Source of the DNA: Thalassobaculum_A sp040219615 | Lineage (GTDB): Bacteria; Pseudomonadota; Alphaproteobacteria; Thalassobaculales; Thalassobaculaceae | DNA length: 64,000 bases | Reading direction: 5' to 3' | NCBI RefSeq assembly: GCF_040219615.1 | Contig: NZ_JAVJSE010000044.1 | Location: 110,536 to 174,535, forward strand | Part shown: positions 23,287-32,412 of the stretch, in pieces | How positions within the stretch are numbered: the stretch's first letter is position 1 | Layout: every line of letters starts with the position of its first letter | Notes under the pieces: model-generated | Told to the model about the DNA's origin: nothing | Databases searched by the model: none | What the model saw: the letters and a program-made list of their open reading frames with translations, nothing else | Position numbers and translations under genes: made by a program

Positions 23287-24972
23287 ATGGAAACGCGCGA
23301 GTTCGACTACGTGATCGTCGGCGCCGGCTCGGCCGGCTGCGTGCTGGCGGATCGGCTGTCCGCCGACGGCAGGAACAGCGTGGCGGTGCTGGAAGCCGGC
23401 GGCAGCGACCGCTCGATCTTCATCCAGATGCCGACCGCGCTGTCGATCCCGATGAACATGAAGCGCTTCAACTGGTTCTTCGAGAGCCAGCCGGAGCCGG
23501 GCCTGGACGGCCGTCGTATGCACTGCCCGCGCGGCAAGGTGATCGGCGGCTCGTCGTCGATCAACGGCATGGTCTACGTGCGCGGCCACGCCCGCGACTT
23601 CGACCAGTGGGAGGCGCAGGGTGCGCGCGGCTGGGGCGGCCGCCACGTGCTGCCCTATTTCAAGCGCGCCGAGACCTGGATCGGCGGCGGCGACGAATAC
23701 CGGGGCGGCGACGGCCCGCTGGCGACCAGCAACGGCAACGGCATGCGCAACCCGCTGTACCGGGCCTTCGTCGACGCCGGGGTCGAGGCCGGCTACGGCG
23801 CCACCGCCGACTACAACGGCGGGCGCCAGGAAGGCTTCGGCGCCATGCACATGACCGTCAAGGACGGGGTCCGCTGGTCGACCGCCAACGCCTATCTGAA
23901 GCCGGCCCTGAAGCGCCCGAACCTGCACCTCGTGACCCACGCCCTCACCCACCGGCTGACCCTCGACGGCCGGCGCGTGACCGGGGTCGACTACACGGTC
24001 GGCGGCGAGCGGCGGCGGGCGAACGCGCGCCGCGAGGTGATCGTGGCGGCCGGGCCGATCGGCTCGCCGACCATCCTGCAGCGCTCCGGCATCGGGCCGG
24101 CCGCCCTGCTGCGCGACCACGGCATCGAGGTGGCGGCCGACCGCCCCGGCGTCGGCGGCAATCTGATGGACCACCTGGAGGTCTATTTCCAGTTCCGCTG
24201 CACCCGGCCGATCACCCTGAACGCCGAGCTGTCGCTCTGGCGCAAGGCCCTGATCGGCGCGCGCTGGGTCCTGTTCAAGGACGGGCTGGGCGCCACCAAC
24301 CATTTCGAGTCCTGCGCCTTCGTGCGCTCGCGCGCCGGGGTCGAGTGGCCGGACATCCAGTACCATTTCTTGCCCGGCGCCATGCGCTACGACGGCAACG
24401 CCGCCTTCGACGGCCACGGCTTCCAGGTGCATGTCGGGCCGAACAAGCCGCACAGCCGCGGCCGCGTGCAGATCGGCGGCCCGGCGCCGACCGATGCCCC
24501 CTCGATCCTGTTCAACTACCTCACCGACGAACGCGACATCGAGGACTGGCGCCGGGTGGTCGCCGTCACCCGCGAGATCATCGCCCAGCCGGCGATGGAC
24601 CCGTATCGCGGCGAGGAGATCCAGCCGGGCGCCGGGGTCCTCGAGGACGCCGACGTCGACGCCTGGGTGCGCGCCAACGTCGAGAGCGCCTACCACCCGA
24701 GCGGCACCTGCCGGATGGGGGCGGCCGACGACCCGCAGGCGGTGGTCGACCCGGAGCTCCGGGTGATCGGGGTCGAGGGCCTGCGGGTGGTCGACAGCTC
24801 GGTGTTCCCGACCATCACCAACGGCAACCTGAACGCCCCGACGATCATGGTCGGCGAGAAGGCCTCGGACCACATCCTCGGCCGGCAGCCGCTGGCGCCC
24901 GCCAACCTGCCGGTCTGGATCGCGCCGGACTGGCAGGCCCGGCAGCGTGCCGGAACGCCGGCCGCGCGGTGA
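23287..24972 (+). CDS. GMC-family FAD oxidoreductase (choline-dehydrogenase-like)
   Basis: A 561-residue flavoenzyme. The FAD loop is VIVGAGSAGCVLADRLS near the N-terminus, the GMC signature region reads PRGKVIGGSSSINGMVYVRG, and the C-terminal NGNLNAPTIMVGEK carries the usual active-site Asn region, with His in ESAYHPSGTCRMG. Substrate is probably an alcohol but cannot be named. No clear ribosome-binding site precedes the ATG. It ends in a GTGA overlap with the next gene. Confidence 0.88.
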   Translation: METREFDYVIVGAGSAGCVLADRLSADGRNSVAVLEAGGSDRSIFIQMPTALSIPMNMKRFNWFFESQPEPGLDGRRMHCPRGKVIGGSSSINGMVYVRGHARDFDQWEAQGARGWGGRHVLPYFKRAETWIGGGDEYRGGDGPLATSNGNGMRNPLYRAFVDAGVEAGYGATADYNGGRQEGFGAMHMTVKDGVRWSTANAYLKPALKRPNLHLVTHALTHRLTLDGRRVTGVDYTVGGERRRANARREVIVAAGPIGSPTILQRSGIGPAALLRDHGIEVAADRPGVGGNLMDHLEVYFQFRCTRPITLNAELSLWRKALIGARWVLFKDGLGATNHFESCAFVRSRAGVEWPDIQYHFLPGAMRYDGNAAFDGHGFQVHVGPNKPHSRGRVQIGGPAPTDAPSILFNYLTDERDIEDWRRVVAVTREIIAQPAMDPYRGEEIQPGAGVLEDADVDAWVRANVESAYHPSGTCRMGAADDPQAVVDPELRVIGVEGLRVVDSSVFPTITNGNLNAPTIMVGEKASDHILGRQPLAPANLPVWIAPDWQARQRAGTPAAR

Positions 24973-26147
24973 CGGACACCGACGTCCTGATCCTGGGGGC
25001 CGGCGCCGCCGGGCTGATGTGCGCGATCGAGGCCGGCAGGCGCGGCCGTCGCGTCGTGGTTCTCGACCAGTCGCAAAAGCCGGCCGAGAAGATCCGGATC
25101 TCCGGCGGCGGGCGCTGCAACTTCACCAATCTACACACCACGCCCGCGAACTTCCTGTCGGCCAACCCGCGATTCTGCGTCTCGGCGCTGCGGCGCTACG
25201 AGCCGGCGGACTTCATCGCCCTGGTCGAGAAGCACGGCATCGCCTGGCACGAGAAGACCCTCGGCCAGCTGTTCTGCGACGGCTCGTCCCGGCAGATCGT
25301 CGACATGCTGCTGGCCGAATGCGCCGCGGCCGGCGTCGAGATCCGGCTCGGCCAGCGCATCGCCGAGGTCTCGAAGCCCGACGACCGGTTCGCGGTCGAC
25401 ACCGCGGACGGCCGGCTGTCGGCGGCTGCCCTGGTGGTCGCGACCGGCGGGCCGTCGATCCCGAAGATGGGCTCGTCCGGGCTCGGCTACCAGGTCGCGC
25501 AGCGCTTCGGCCTCGCGATGGTGCCGCCCCGCCCGGCCCTGGTGCCGCTGACCTTCGCGCCCGACCTGCTGGAGTGGACCCGGGCCCTTGCCGGCGTCTC
25601 GGTCGAGGCCGAGGTGGCATGCGGCGGCACCCGGTTCGCCGAGGGCCTGCTGTTCACCCACCGGGGCCTCAGCGGCCCGTCGATCCTGCAGATCTCGTCC
25701 TACTGGCAGGACGGCGAGGCGGTCACGGTCGACCTGGCACGCGGCATCGACGTCTTCGAGGCCTTGAAGCGGGCCAGAGTCGAGCACCCCAAGCGCGATC
25801 TCGTCACCGCCCTCGCCGCGGTCCTGCCGAAGCGCCTGGCCGACAGCATCGCCGCGGCGACCGGGATCGGCGGTCGCCTCGCCGACCTGGGCGATGCCCG
25901 GCTGCGTTCGATCGCCGACCGGGTGAACCGCTGGCAGGTGGTGCCGAGCGGCACCGAGGGCTACCGGACGGCCGAGGTCACCCTGGGCGGCGTCGACACC
26001 TCCGGCCTGTCGTCGAAGACCATGGAAGCCGGCGCCGTGCGCGGCCTGTACTTCATCGGCGAGGTGGTCGACGTCACCGGCCATCTCGGCGGCTTCAACT
26101 TCCAGTGGGCCTGGGCCTCGGGGCACGCCGCAGGGCAGTCCGTCTAG
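24969..26147 (+). CDS. BaiN/HI0933-type NAD(P)/FAD oxidoreductase
   Basis: A 392-residue flavoprotein, VLILGAGAAGLMCAIEAGRRG at the N-terminus, with the family motif KIRISGGGRCNFTN, VVATGGPSIPKMGSSG and C-terminal GEVVDVTGHLGGFNFQWAWASG. The start is GTG overlapping the GMC stop. Members reduce flavin or quinone-like substrates in some bacteria (BaiN acts on bile acids), but this one's substrate is unknown. Confidence 0.88.
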   Translation: MTDTDVLILGAGAAGLMCAIEAGRRGRRVVVLDQSQKPAEKIRISGGGRCNFTNLHTTPANFLSANPRFCVSALRRYEPADFIALVEKHGIAWHEKTLGQLFCDGSSRQIVDMLLAECAAAGVEIRLGQRIAEVSKPDDRFAVDTADGRLSAAALVVATGGPSIPKMGSSGLGYQVAQRFGLAMVPPRPALVPLTFAPDLLEWTRALAGVSVEAEVACGGTRFAEGLLFTHRGLSGPSILQISSYWQDGEAVTVDLARGIDVFEALKRARVEHPKRDLVTALAAVLPKRLADSIAAATGIGGRLADLGDARLRSIADRVNRWQVVPSGTEGYRTAEVTLGGVDTSGLSSKTMEAGAVRGLYFIGEVVDVTGHLGGFNFQWAWASGHAAGQSV

Positions 26148-26231
26148 CCGCCGCCAGCCCTTCCGCTCCCCCAGCCATCCGCTAAACTCCCGTCGCGAAA
26201 AGCGAAGTCGGGAACCGGGGAAGACGAATCC

Positions 26232-27839
26232 ATGACCGCCGAATGGGACTACATCATCGTCGGCGCCGGCTCGGCCGGCTGCGTGCTGGCGAACCGGCTG
26301 AGCGAGAACGGGCGGCACAGGGTGCTGCTGCTGGAGGCCGGGCCGAAGGACAGCAGCTTCTGGATCCCGATGCCCGTCGGCTTCTACAAGCTGCTGACCA
26401 GCAAGACCTACAACTGGGGCTTCGTCACCGAGCCCGAGGCCGGCACCGGCAACCGCCCGATCGCCACCCCGCGCGGCAAGACCCTCGGCGGTTCCAGCGC
26501 GATCAACGGCGTGCTGTATGTCCGCGGCCAGCCGCTCGACTACGACACCTGGAGCCAGTTCGGCAACCGCGGCTGGTCCTACGAGCAGGTCCTGCCCTAC
26601 TTCCGCAAGTCCGAGACCTACACCAACGGCGGCGACGACAGCCGCGGCACCGACGGCCCGCTCGGCGTCACCGAGACCACCGAGCGCCACGAGCTGCTGG
26701 ACGCCTTCGTGGCGGCCGCCGAGAGCCGGGGCTTCCCGCGCAACTCCGACTACAACAACGGCGACCAGGAGGGCTTCGGCTATTATCAGCTGACCGCCCG
26801 CGGCGGCCGCCGGGTCAGCGCCGCCAAGGCGTACCTCCACCCGGCCAAGGGTCGCGCCAACCTGACGGTCGAGACCGAGGCCTTCGCCACCGGCCTGCTG
26901 TTCGAGGACGCGCGCGCCTGCGGGGTCGCCTACACCGTGCGCGGACGGCGCCGCGAGGCCCGGGCCGGCCGCGAGGTGATCCTGGCCGCCGGCGCGGTGC
27001 AGTCGCCGCAGCTGCTGGAGCTGTCGGGCATCGGCGACCCGGCGCTGCTGCAGCGCCACGGCATCGCGGTCCGCCACGCCCTGCCCGGGGTCGGCGAGAA
27101 CTACCGCGACCACTACGGCACCCGGATGCGCTGGCGCATCACCAAGCCGATCACCCTCAACGAGCTGACCCGCGGGCCGAACCTGGTGAAGGAGGTGCTG
27201 CGCTGGGGCCTGACCGGCAAGGGCGTGCTCGGCTACGGCGCCGGCATCATCTTCGGATTCGTGAAGACCCGACCGGAACTGGCGACCCCCGACGTGCAGT
27301 TCCACCTGGCCCATGCCAGCTACGCCGACGCCGCCACCCGCAAGCTCGAGAAGGAGCCAGGCATGACCCTGGCGGTCTGCCCGCTGCGCTCCGAATCCAA
27401 GGGCAGCATCCACATCAGGTCGGCCGACCCGGCGGCTCCGCCGGCGATCCGCGGCAACTTCCTGTCCGACCCGGTCGACACCGCCGCCATCGTCGAGGGC
27501 ATGAAGATCGGCCGTCGGATCGCCGAGGCCGGCCCGCTCGACCCTTACCGGGCCTTCGAGATGACGCCCGGGCCGGACTGCACGACCGACGCCGACTTCG
27601 AGGCCTATGCCCGCCAGACCGGCCAAACCCTCTACCACATCGTCGGCACCGCCAAGATGGGACCGGCCACCGACGGACAAGCGGTGGTCGACGACCGTCT
27701 GAGGGTGCATGGCGTGCCGGGGCTGCGGGTGGTCGACGCCTCGATCATGCCGACCCTGGTGTCCGGCAACACCAACGCCGCGGCCATCATGATCGGCGAG
27801 AAGGGCTCGGCCCTGATCCTGGAGGACGCGAAGGCATGA
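26232..27839 (+). CDS. second GMC-family FAD oxidoreductase
   Basis: A 535-residue flavoenzyme with IIVGAGSAGCVLANRLSENG, PRGKTLGGSSAINGVLYVRGQP, the second GMC signature GAVQSPQLLELSGIG and the C-terminal YHIVGTAKMG...VSGNTNAAAIMIGEKG. It is a paralogue of the GMC gene 1.3 kb upstream but clearly divergent. GGGGAAG lies upstream of the ATG. It is translationally coupled (ATGA) to the phosphatase that follows. Confidence 0.9.
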   Translation: MTAEWDYIIVGAGSAGCVLANRLSENGRHRVLLLEAGPKDSSFWIPMPVGFYKLLTSKTYNWGFVTEPEAGTGNRPIATPRGKTLGGSSAINGVLYVRGQPLDYDTWSQFGNRGWSYEQVLPYFRKSETYTNGGDDSRGTDGPLGVTETTERHELLDAFVAAAESRGFPRNSDYNNGDQEGFGYYQLTARGGRRVSAAKAYLHPAKGRANLTVETEAFATGLLFEDARACGVAYTVRGRRREARAGREVILAAGAVQSPQLLELSGIGDPALLQRHGIAVRHALPGVGENYRDHYGTRMRWRITKPITLNELTRGPNLVKEVLRWGLTGKGVLGYGAGIIFGFVKTRPELATPDVQFHLAHASYADAATRKLEKEPGMTLAVCPLRSESKGSIHIRSADPAAPPAIRGNFLSDPVDTAAIVEGMKIGRRIAEAGPLDPYRAFEMTPGPDCTTDADFEAYARQTGQTLYHIVGTAKMGPATDGQAVVDDRLRVHGVPGLRVVDASIMPTLVSGNTNAAAIMIGEKGSALILEDAKA

Positions 27840-28618
27840 GCGACATCGGCGACTTCCGGGAGCTGGCGGACCGCCTCGCGGATACCGCGCGAACCATCGT
27901 GCGCGAGGGCCGCGACCGGCTGGCCATGGACATCAAGGCCGACGGCAGCCCGGTCACCGCCATCGACCGGGCGGTCGAGCGGGCGCTGCGCGAGATCCTG
28001 GCCCGCGAGGCGCCGGACCACGGCGTGCTGGGCGAGGAGTTCGGCCCCGAGGGCCTGGACCGCGAGTTCGTCTGGGTGCTGGACCCGATCGACGGCACCA
28101 AGCAGTTCGCCGCCGGCCTGCCCGGCTTCGGCGTGCTGATCGCGCTGTGCCGGAACGCCCGGCCCGAACTGGGGATCATCGAACAGCCACTGACCGGCGA
28201 GCGCACGCTCGGCCTGTCCGGGGGCGGCTGCTGGCTGAACGGCCGCCCGGTGCGCACCAGCGGCAAGACCGACCTCGCCGAGTGCATCGCCGGCATCTGC
28301 AACCCGGACTCCTTCGGCCCGTCGCACGATCCCGGCATGCAGCGCCTGCGCGGTGCCACCCGCTGGAACGTCTGGGACACCGGCTGCCTCGGCTACGCCT
28401 CGCTGGCGCGCGGCACGATCGACGTCACGATCAACGGCCCGAACCTCGACGCCTTCGACATCTGCGCCCTGGTGCCGGTGGTCCAGGGTGCGGGCGGTTC
28501 GATCACCGCCTGGGACGGCGGCGCGCTGACCCTGCAAAGCGAGGGGGCGATCGTGGCGTCGGCGAGCGAGGAACTGCACGCGGCGGTGTGCGGTCTGCTG
28601 AACGACGGCCGAGCCTAG
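27836..28618 (+). CDS. inositol monophosphatase family (HisN-like) phosphatase
   Basis: A 260-residue metal-dependent phosphomonoesterase. The metal site includes GEEFG (65-69) and DPIDGTKQF (83-91, Asp83 and Asp86). The second motif usually WDxAAG reads FDICALVPVVQGAGG here. Length and sequence fit the histidinol-phosphatase (HisN) or inositol phosphatase branch; I cannot separate them. Its stop overlaps the stop of the convergent pirin gene by four bases. Confidence 0.85.
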   Translation: MSDIGDFRELADRLADTARTIVREGRDRLAMDIKADGSPVTAIDRAVERALREILAREAPDHGVLGEEFGPEGLDREFVWVLDPIDGTKQFAAGLPGFGVLIALCRNARPELGIIEQPLTGERTLGLSGGGCWLNGRPVRTSGKTDLAECIAGICNPDSFGPSHDPGMQRLRGATRWNVWDTGCLGYASLARGTIDVTINGPNLDAFDICALVPVVQGAGGSITAWDGGALTLQSEGAIVASASEELHAAVCGLLNDGRA

Positions 28619-29478
28619 CCGAACCTGCCCGCCCGATAGTCCCGGACCGCCTGCTCGATCTCCTCGCGGCTGTTCATGACGAACGGGCCGTAGGACACCA
28701 CCGGCTCGCCGATCGGGTCGGCGTGGCCGTACAGGACCGCGGCGTCGCCGGTCGCCTCGATCTCCACCGTATCGCCGTCGTCGTTCAGTTCGACCAGCCG
28801 GAATCCCCCAACCTCGGTCCCTCCAGCCTCGGTCCCGGCGATCCGCAGGTCGCCGCGCACGACGTAGAGGAACACGCTGCGCCCGGCCGGGGCCGGCAGG
28901 ACGACGCGGCCGCCGGCCGTGAGTTCGACGGTGCTCATGAACACGCCGGTGAGCGGCCGGAACGGACCGGCCTTACCCTCGTACTCCCCGGCGATCAGGT
29001 TCACCGTCACCCGGCCGCCGTCGCTCGCGAGCGCCGGGATGTCGGCACGCTGCAGACCCCTGTACGCGGGAGCCGTCATCTTCAGCCGGGCCGGCAGGTT
29101 CAGCCAGAGCTGCAGGATCTCCAGGTCGCCGCCGCTGCGCTTGAAGTCCTCGGGCGAGACCTCGGCATGCACCAGACCGCTGCCGGCGGTCATCCACTGC
29201 ACGCCGCCGGCCTCGATGACGCTCTCATGGCCGCCGCTGTCGTGGTGCGCGAGGCTGCCCTCTAGGATGAAGGTCACGGTCTCGAAGCCGCGGTGCGGGT
29301 GCGGGCCGAACGGCAGGCCATGATTGTCCGGGCCGTAGGACTGCGGACCGTGGTGGTTCAGGAACAGGAACGGATCGACCTGGTCGAGGCCCGGGCCCGG
29401 CAGCGGCCGGCGGGTCACCAGATCGCCGATGTCGTCGCGCTGGGCGGCGTGCAGGGCCTTCACAGTGCGGTGCGGCAT
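28615..29478 (-). CDS. pirin family protein
   Basis: A 287-residue bicupin. The N-terminal metal site is formed by GPHPHRGFETVTF, AHHDSGG and LVHAE, as in pirins with quercetinase-like folds. The start MPHRTVKAL is chosen because GGAGG lies seven bases before this ATG; the frame is open 21 bases further. Physiological role unknown; some members act as dioxygenases, others in stress response. Confidence 0.9.
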   Translation of the reverse strand: MPHRTVKALHAAQRDDIGDLVTRRPLPGPGLDQVDPFLFLNHHGPQSYGPDNHGLPFGPHPHRGFETVTFILEGSLAHHDSGGHESVIEAGGVQWMTAGSGLVHAEVSPEDFKRSGGDLEILQLWLNLPARLKMTAPAYRGLQRADIPALASDGGRVTVNLIAGEYEGKAGPFRPLTGVFMSTVELTAGGRVVLPAPAGRSVFLYVVRGDLRIAGTEAGGTEVGGFRLVELNDDGDTVEIEATGDAAVLYGHADPIGEPVVSYGPFVMNSREEIEQAVRDYRAGRFG

Positions 29479-29593
29479 GGGGCGTCCTCCTGGCGGCATT
29501 CAAGCAGGCCGCGCGGAACATGTCGCGCCCAGCGGCGTTGCCTCCTCGACCAGGCGCGCCGACGCGCGCCGCCCATGAGGCATGGAGGTCCCG

Positions 29594-29830
29594 ATGACCG
29601 AAAGCAGTGACCGAAGCGATCGTATTCGCAAGGACGAAGCACCGGCGGCAGGCCTGAACGCCGCCACCGGCCGCGAGCCCTACACCCATCCGGTCGACGC
29701 CAACCTGGGTGCAGCCCGGACCGAAGAGCACGCCGCCCCGGCCCCCACAACCCGCGTCCGTGGCAAGCTGTGGGCCATCGCCGGCCTGGTGATTGTGGCG
29801 TCGGCCGCGGTGCTCCTCACCAGTATCTGA
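29594..29830 (+). CDS. small single-helix membrane protein
   Basis: A 78-residue protein, MTESSDRSDRIRKDE..., with a long polar N-terminal part and one C-terminal membrane helix (LWAIAGLVIVASAAVLLTSI). GGAGG lies five bases before the ATG. A tail-anchor arrangement is likely. I do not recognise the family. It is divergent from pirin and one base from the convergent DUF169 gene. Confidence 0.6.
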   Translation: MTESSDRSDRIRKDEAPAAGLNAATGREPYTHPVDANLGAARTEEHAAPAPTTRVRGKLWAIAGLVIVASAAVLLTSI

Positions 29831-29831
29831 T

Positions 29832-30650
29832 TCACCCGTAGCTCTTCGACATTCCCGCCGACGGGTCGGCGAAGGCGCCATAGGGTGGATACGGATAGCG
29901 CAGGCCATTCTTCGCCAGCGCCTTCAGCCCGTCGACCCCGCGCACGAACTCGTCCGGCGGGCAGGCCATCAGCAGCTCGTCGTCGGCCACCCCGCCGTAG
30001 CGGCGCTCGGCGTAGCACGGGATCGACAGGCTGGTCTCGCGGGTGCTCAGCGCCCGGCCCCAGCTGTCGGCGCAGGCGCTCTCGCCGGTCACCTGGAAGT
30101 CGTAGCGCCGGTAGGAGCGGTACTGCAGGCCGTTGATGAACAGGATCATCTGCCCGGGCGTGGCGTAGAACAGGCATACGTCCGGCGGGTCCAGCCGGCC
30201 GGAGCGCAGCGGCGACGCCGCCAGGCCGGAATACCGCCCGGCCGCCACCCGCGGCATCTGCGCCTGGTGGGCGGCGGCGGCCTCGCGGTTCTCGAACCAG
30301 ACCCCGGTCATGTTCTCGCCGGACGACAGCTTCTGCGGCACCGGCTCCAGGCCGATGTTGGCGCCGCAGCTGGCGTTCGGGCGCAGGTTGTCGCGCACGA
30401 CGCCGAGCGTGAAGCCGGCGGTGCGGACCTGGGTGACCAGCTGGCAGGTGGTGAAGCCGCGTCCCTCGCCCGGCTTGCGCAGGCCCGGGATCGCATGCAT
30501 CTCGGCGACATCCTCGAACAGCTTCATGCCGAACGGCAGGGTGCGCAGCCGCAGCAGTTCCGACAGCGCCTCCGCGGTCTCCTTGATCTCGGCTCCGGTC
30601 GGCGTCGGAACCGGCTCGCGCGGCGGGATCGGATCGAGCGTATCGGGCAT
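29832..30650 (-). CDS. DUF169 family protein
   Basis: A 272-residue soluble protein with the DUF169 pattern LPFGMKLFEDVAEM near the N-terminus, TTCQLVTQVRTAGFTLGV and the later CPPDEFVRGVDGLKAL. AAGGAGG lies six bases before the chosen ATG. Ten or so cysteines are spread along it. Function unknown. Divergent from the CoA-transferase gene. Confidence 0.78.
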   Translation of the reverse strand: MPDTLDPIPPREPVPTPTGAEIKETAEALSELLRLRTLPFGMKLFEDVAEMHAIPGLRKPGEGRGFTTCQLVTQVRTAGFTLGVVRDNLRPNASCGANIGLEPVPQKLSSGENMTGVWFENREAAAAHQAQMPRVAAGRYSGLAASPLRSGRLDPPDVCLFYATPGQMILFINGLQYRSYRRYDFQVTGESACADSWGRALSTRETSLSIPCYAERRYGGVADDELLMACPPDEFVRGVDGLKALAKNGLRYPYPPYGAFADPSAGMSKSYG

Positions 30651-30733
30651 TTTCGGCCTCCTTGAAACGGCGTTTCCCCTGCTAGTTTCCATCCAAGCGC
30701 ATCAACCGCGCGGCGTACAGGGAGGAAGACCGC

Positions 30734-31954
30734 ATGAGCCGAGCGTTCGACGGCATACGGGTGATCGACTTCACCCAGGTCCTGTCCGGGCCGTTCCTGA
30801 CCCTGCAGCTGGCCCTGCTCGGCGCCGAGGTGATCAAGGTCGAGCCGCCGCAGGGTGGCGACCAGATGCGCGACCGCATGCTGCCGAGCCCGCATATGGA
30901 CCGCGGCATGGCGTCCCCCTTCCTGGCCCTCAACCACTCCAAGCGCAGCCTGGCCCTGGACCTCAAGGACCCGCGCGGCCGGCAGATCGCCCTCGACCTG
31001 ATCCGCACCGCCGACGTGGTGGTCCACAACTTCCGCGGCGGCGTGGTCGACCGGCTGGACCTGGGCTGGGACGCCGTGCGCGCGGTCAATCCGAAGGTCG
31101 TGTACTGCGCCCTCACCGGCTACGGCTCGACCGGCCCGAAGGCGGCCGAGGCGGCCTATGACGGCGCCGTGCAGGCGGCCTCGGGCATGATGATGGGCAA
31201 CGGCCATGCCGGGACCGGGCCGACCCGCACCGGCTACTTCCCGGTCGACCTGTTCACCGGCCAGGCCGGCGCCTTCGCGGTCGCCGCCGCGCTGTTCCGG
31301 CGCGAGCGCACCGGCGAGGGCCAGTATGTCGACCTGTCGATGCTCGACTCGGCGCTGGCGATCCAGGCACCGTCGGTCTGCCAGTACACCGTCGACGGCA
31401 TGCTGCCGGACCTGATCGGGAACAGCTCGGCGACCAACCTGCCGACCGCCGGCAGCTTCCCGACCGCCGACGGACTGGTGCTGATGTCGGCGACCATGCA
31501 GCACCATGTCGAGGCGATCTTCGCCGAGGCCGGCCTCGGCGACCCGAAGGCCGATCCGCGATTCGCCGATTCCGCCGCCCGGCGGGCCAATGGCGACGCC
31601 CTGCGCGCCACCCTGGTCGAGGCCTTCGCGACCGACAGTGCAAGCAGTTGGGCGGCCCGGCTCGGGAAGCGCGGCGTGCCGATCGCCAAGGTCAACACCA
31701 TGGCCGAGGCGGTGGCGGAGCCGCAGCTCGAGCATCGGGGCATTCTGCTGGAGGTGCCCGCGCCGCGCGGCTTCGACGCGCCGATGCGGCTGATCGGAGC
31801 GCCCTTCACCGCCGATACCGACGGCCCTGCGGCCGCCGGTCCGCCGCCGGTTCTCGGGCAGGACGGCGGGGCGGTCCTGCGCGAGCTCGGAATGACCGAG
31901 GCGGACATCGCCGCGCTCCGGGAGGCCGGGGTGGTGGGTGCGGCAACCGCCTGA
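30734..31954 (+). CDS. CaiB/BaiF-type class III CoA-transferase
   Basis: A 406-residue enzyme moving CoA between carboxylic acids. Family marks are VIDFTQVLSGPFLTLQLALLGAEVIKVEPP at the N-terminus, ALTGYGSTGPKA, and YFPVDLFTGQAG with the likely nucleophilic Asp. GGGAGG lies nine bases before ATG. The substrate is not evident from context. Its TGA stop forms the first base triplet of the tandem TGAAAC repeat that precedes the DUF1127 gene. Confidence 0.92.
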   Translation: MSRAFDGIRVIDFTQVLSGPFLTLQLALLGAEVIKVEPPQGGDQMRDRMLPSPHMDRGMASPFLALNHSKRSLALDLKDPRGRQIALDLIRTADVVVHNFRGGVVDRLDLGWDAVRAVNPKVVYCALTGYGSTGPKAAEAAYDGAVQAASGMMMGNGHAGTGPTRTGYFPVDLFTGQAGAFAVAAALFRRERTGEGQYVDLSMLDSALAIQAPSVCQYTVDGMLPDLIGNSSATNLPTAGSFPTADGLVLMSATMQHHVEAIFAEAGLGDPKADPRFADSAARRANGDALRATLVEAFATDSASSWAARLGKRGVPIAKVNTMAEAVAEPQLEHRGILLEVPAPRGFDAPMRLIGAPFTADTDGPAAAGPPPVLGQDGGAVLRELGMTEADIAALREAGVVGAATA

Positions 31955-32015
31955 AACAACTGAAACACTTTTACCGGCCCGGCGTGCTTCGGCGGAAACC
32001 GGCGCTTCCTAGATT
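31952..32015 (+). promoter_or_regulatory. repeat promoter A (TGAAAC architecture), before DUF1127 gene
   Basis: TGAAAC at 31952 and 31961 (9-base period, second followed by AC), GAAAC at 31995 (33 bases after the previous GAAAC) and TAGATT at 32010 (15 bases after). The same arrangement recurs at 35951 and 39393. It reads into the DUF1127 gene and perhaps the histidine kinase operon. Tandem repeats of this size are usual for OmpR-type regulators; the factor is not known. Confidence 0.6.
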
Positions 32016-32068
32016 GGGCATTCGAGACGATCGGAGTCATCCGGTCCGCCTAAACAAGGAGCCCGACC

Positions 32069-32326
32069 ATGTCGATCCAACACCTCGTCTTCGCCGACAC
32101 GCTCGGCGCCCAGGCCCTGGCCGCCGGCCGGACCGTCGCCCGAATCGTCGCCGCCCCGTTTGCCGCGATGGCCCGCATCGCCCGCATCAACCGGACGGTC
32201 CGCCAGCTCGAGGGGCTGGACGACCGCACGCTCGCCGACATCGGCCTTCGCCGCACCCACATCGTGTCGACCTCGATCCAGGTCGTCGACTGGCCGCACG
32301 TCGACCCGCGACGTCTGGCGAGGTGA
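32069..32326 (+). CDS. DUF1127 protein
   Basis: An 85-residue basic protein. The C-terminal half holds the DUF1127 signature (RTVRQLEGLDDRTLADIGLRRTHI), preceded by an amphipathic arginine-rich segment. Small DUF1127 proteins in alphaproteobacteria are linked to RNA turnover, phosphate and carbon metabolism and stress. AAGGAG lies eight bases before the ATG. It lies just upstream of the hybrid kinase and downstream of repeat promoter A. Confidence 0.88.
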   Translation: MSIQHLVFADTLGAQALAAGRTVARIVAAPFAAMARIARINRTVRQLEGLDDRTLADIGLRRTHIVSTSIQVVDWPHVDPRRLAR

Positions 32327-32412
32327 GCCGCCGCACGATGGCGCCGGGGCCGCGTTCCGCCTACCATGACCGACCCGGCGCCGGGTCGCGGCGTCTTCGA
32401 CGTGCGTTCGCC

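Noticed and set aside
23137..24873. A 578-codon open frame on the minus strand opposite the first GMC oxidoreductase
   Set aside because: Low-complexity shadow of an intact flavoenzyme with FAD and GMC motifs on the plus strand; no ribosome-binding site.
30664..30676. GAAAC-GGC-GTTTC dyad as a fourth member of the TGAAAC regulon
   Set aside because: It is inverted and not tandem, and lacks the spaced GAAAC and TA-starting hexamer found in the three others.
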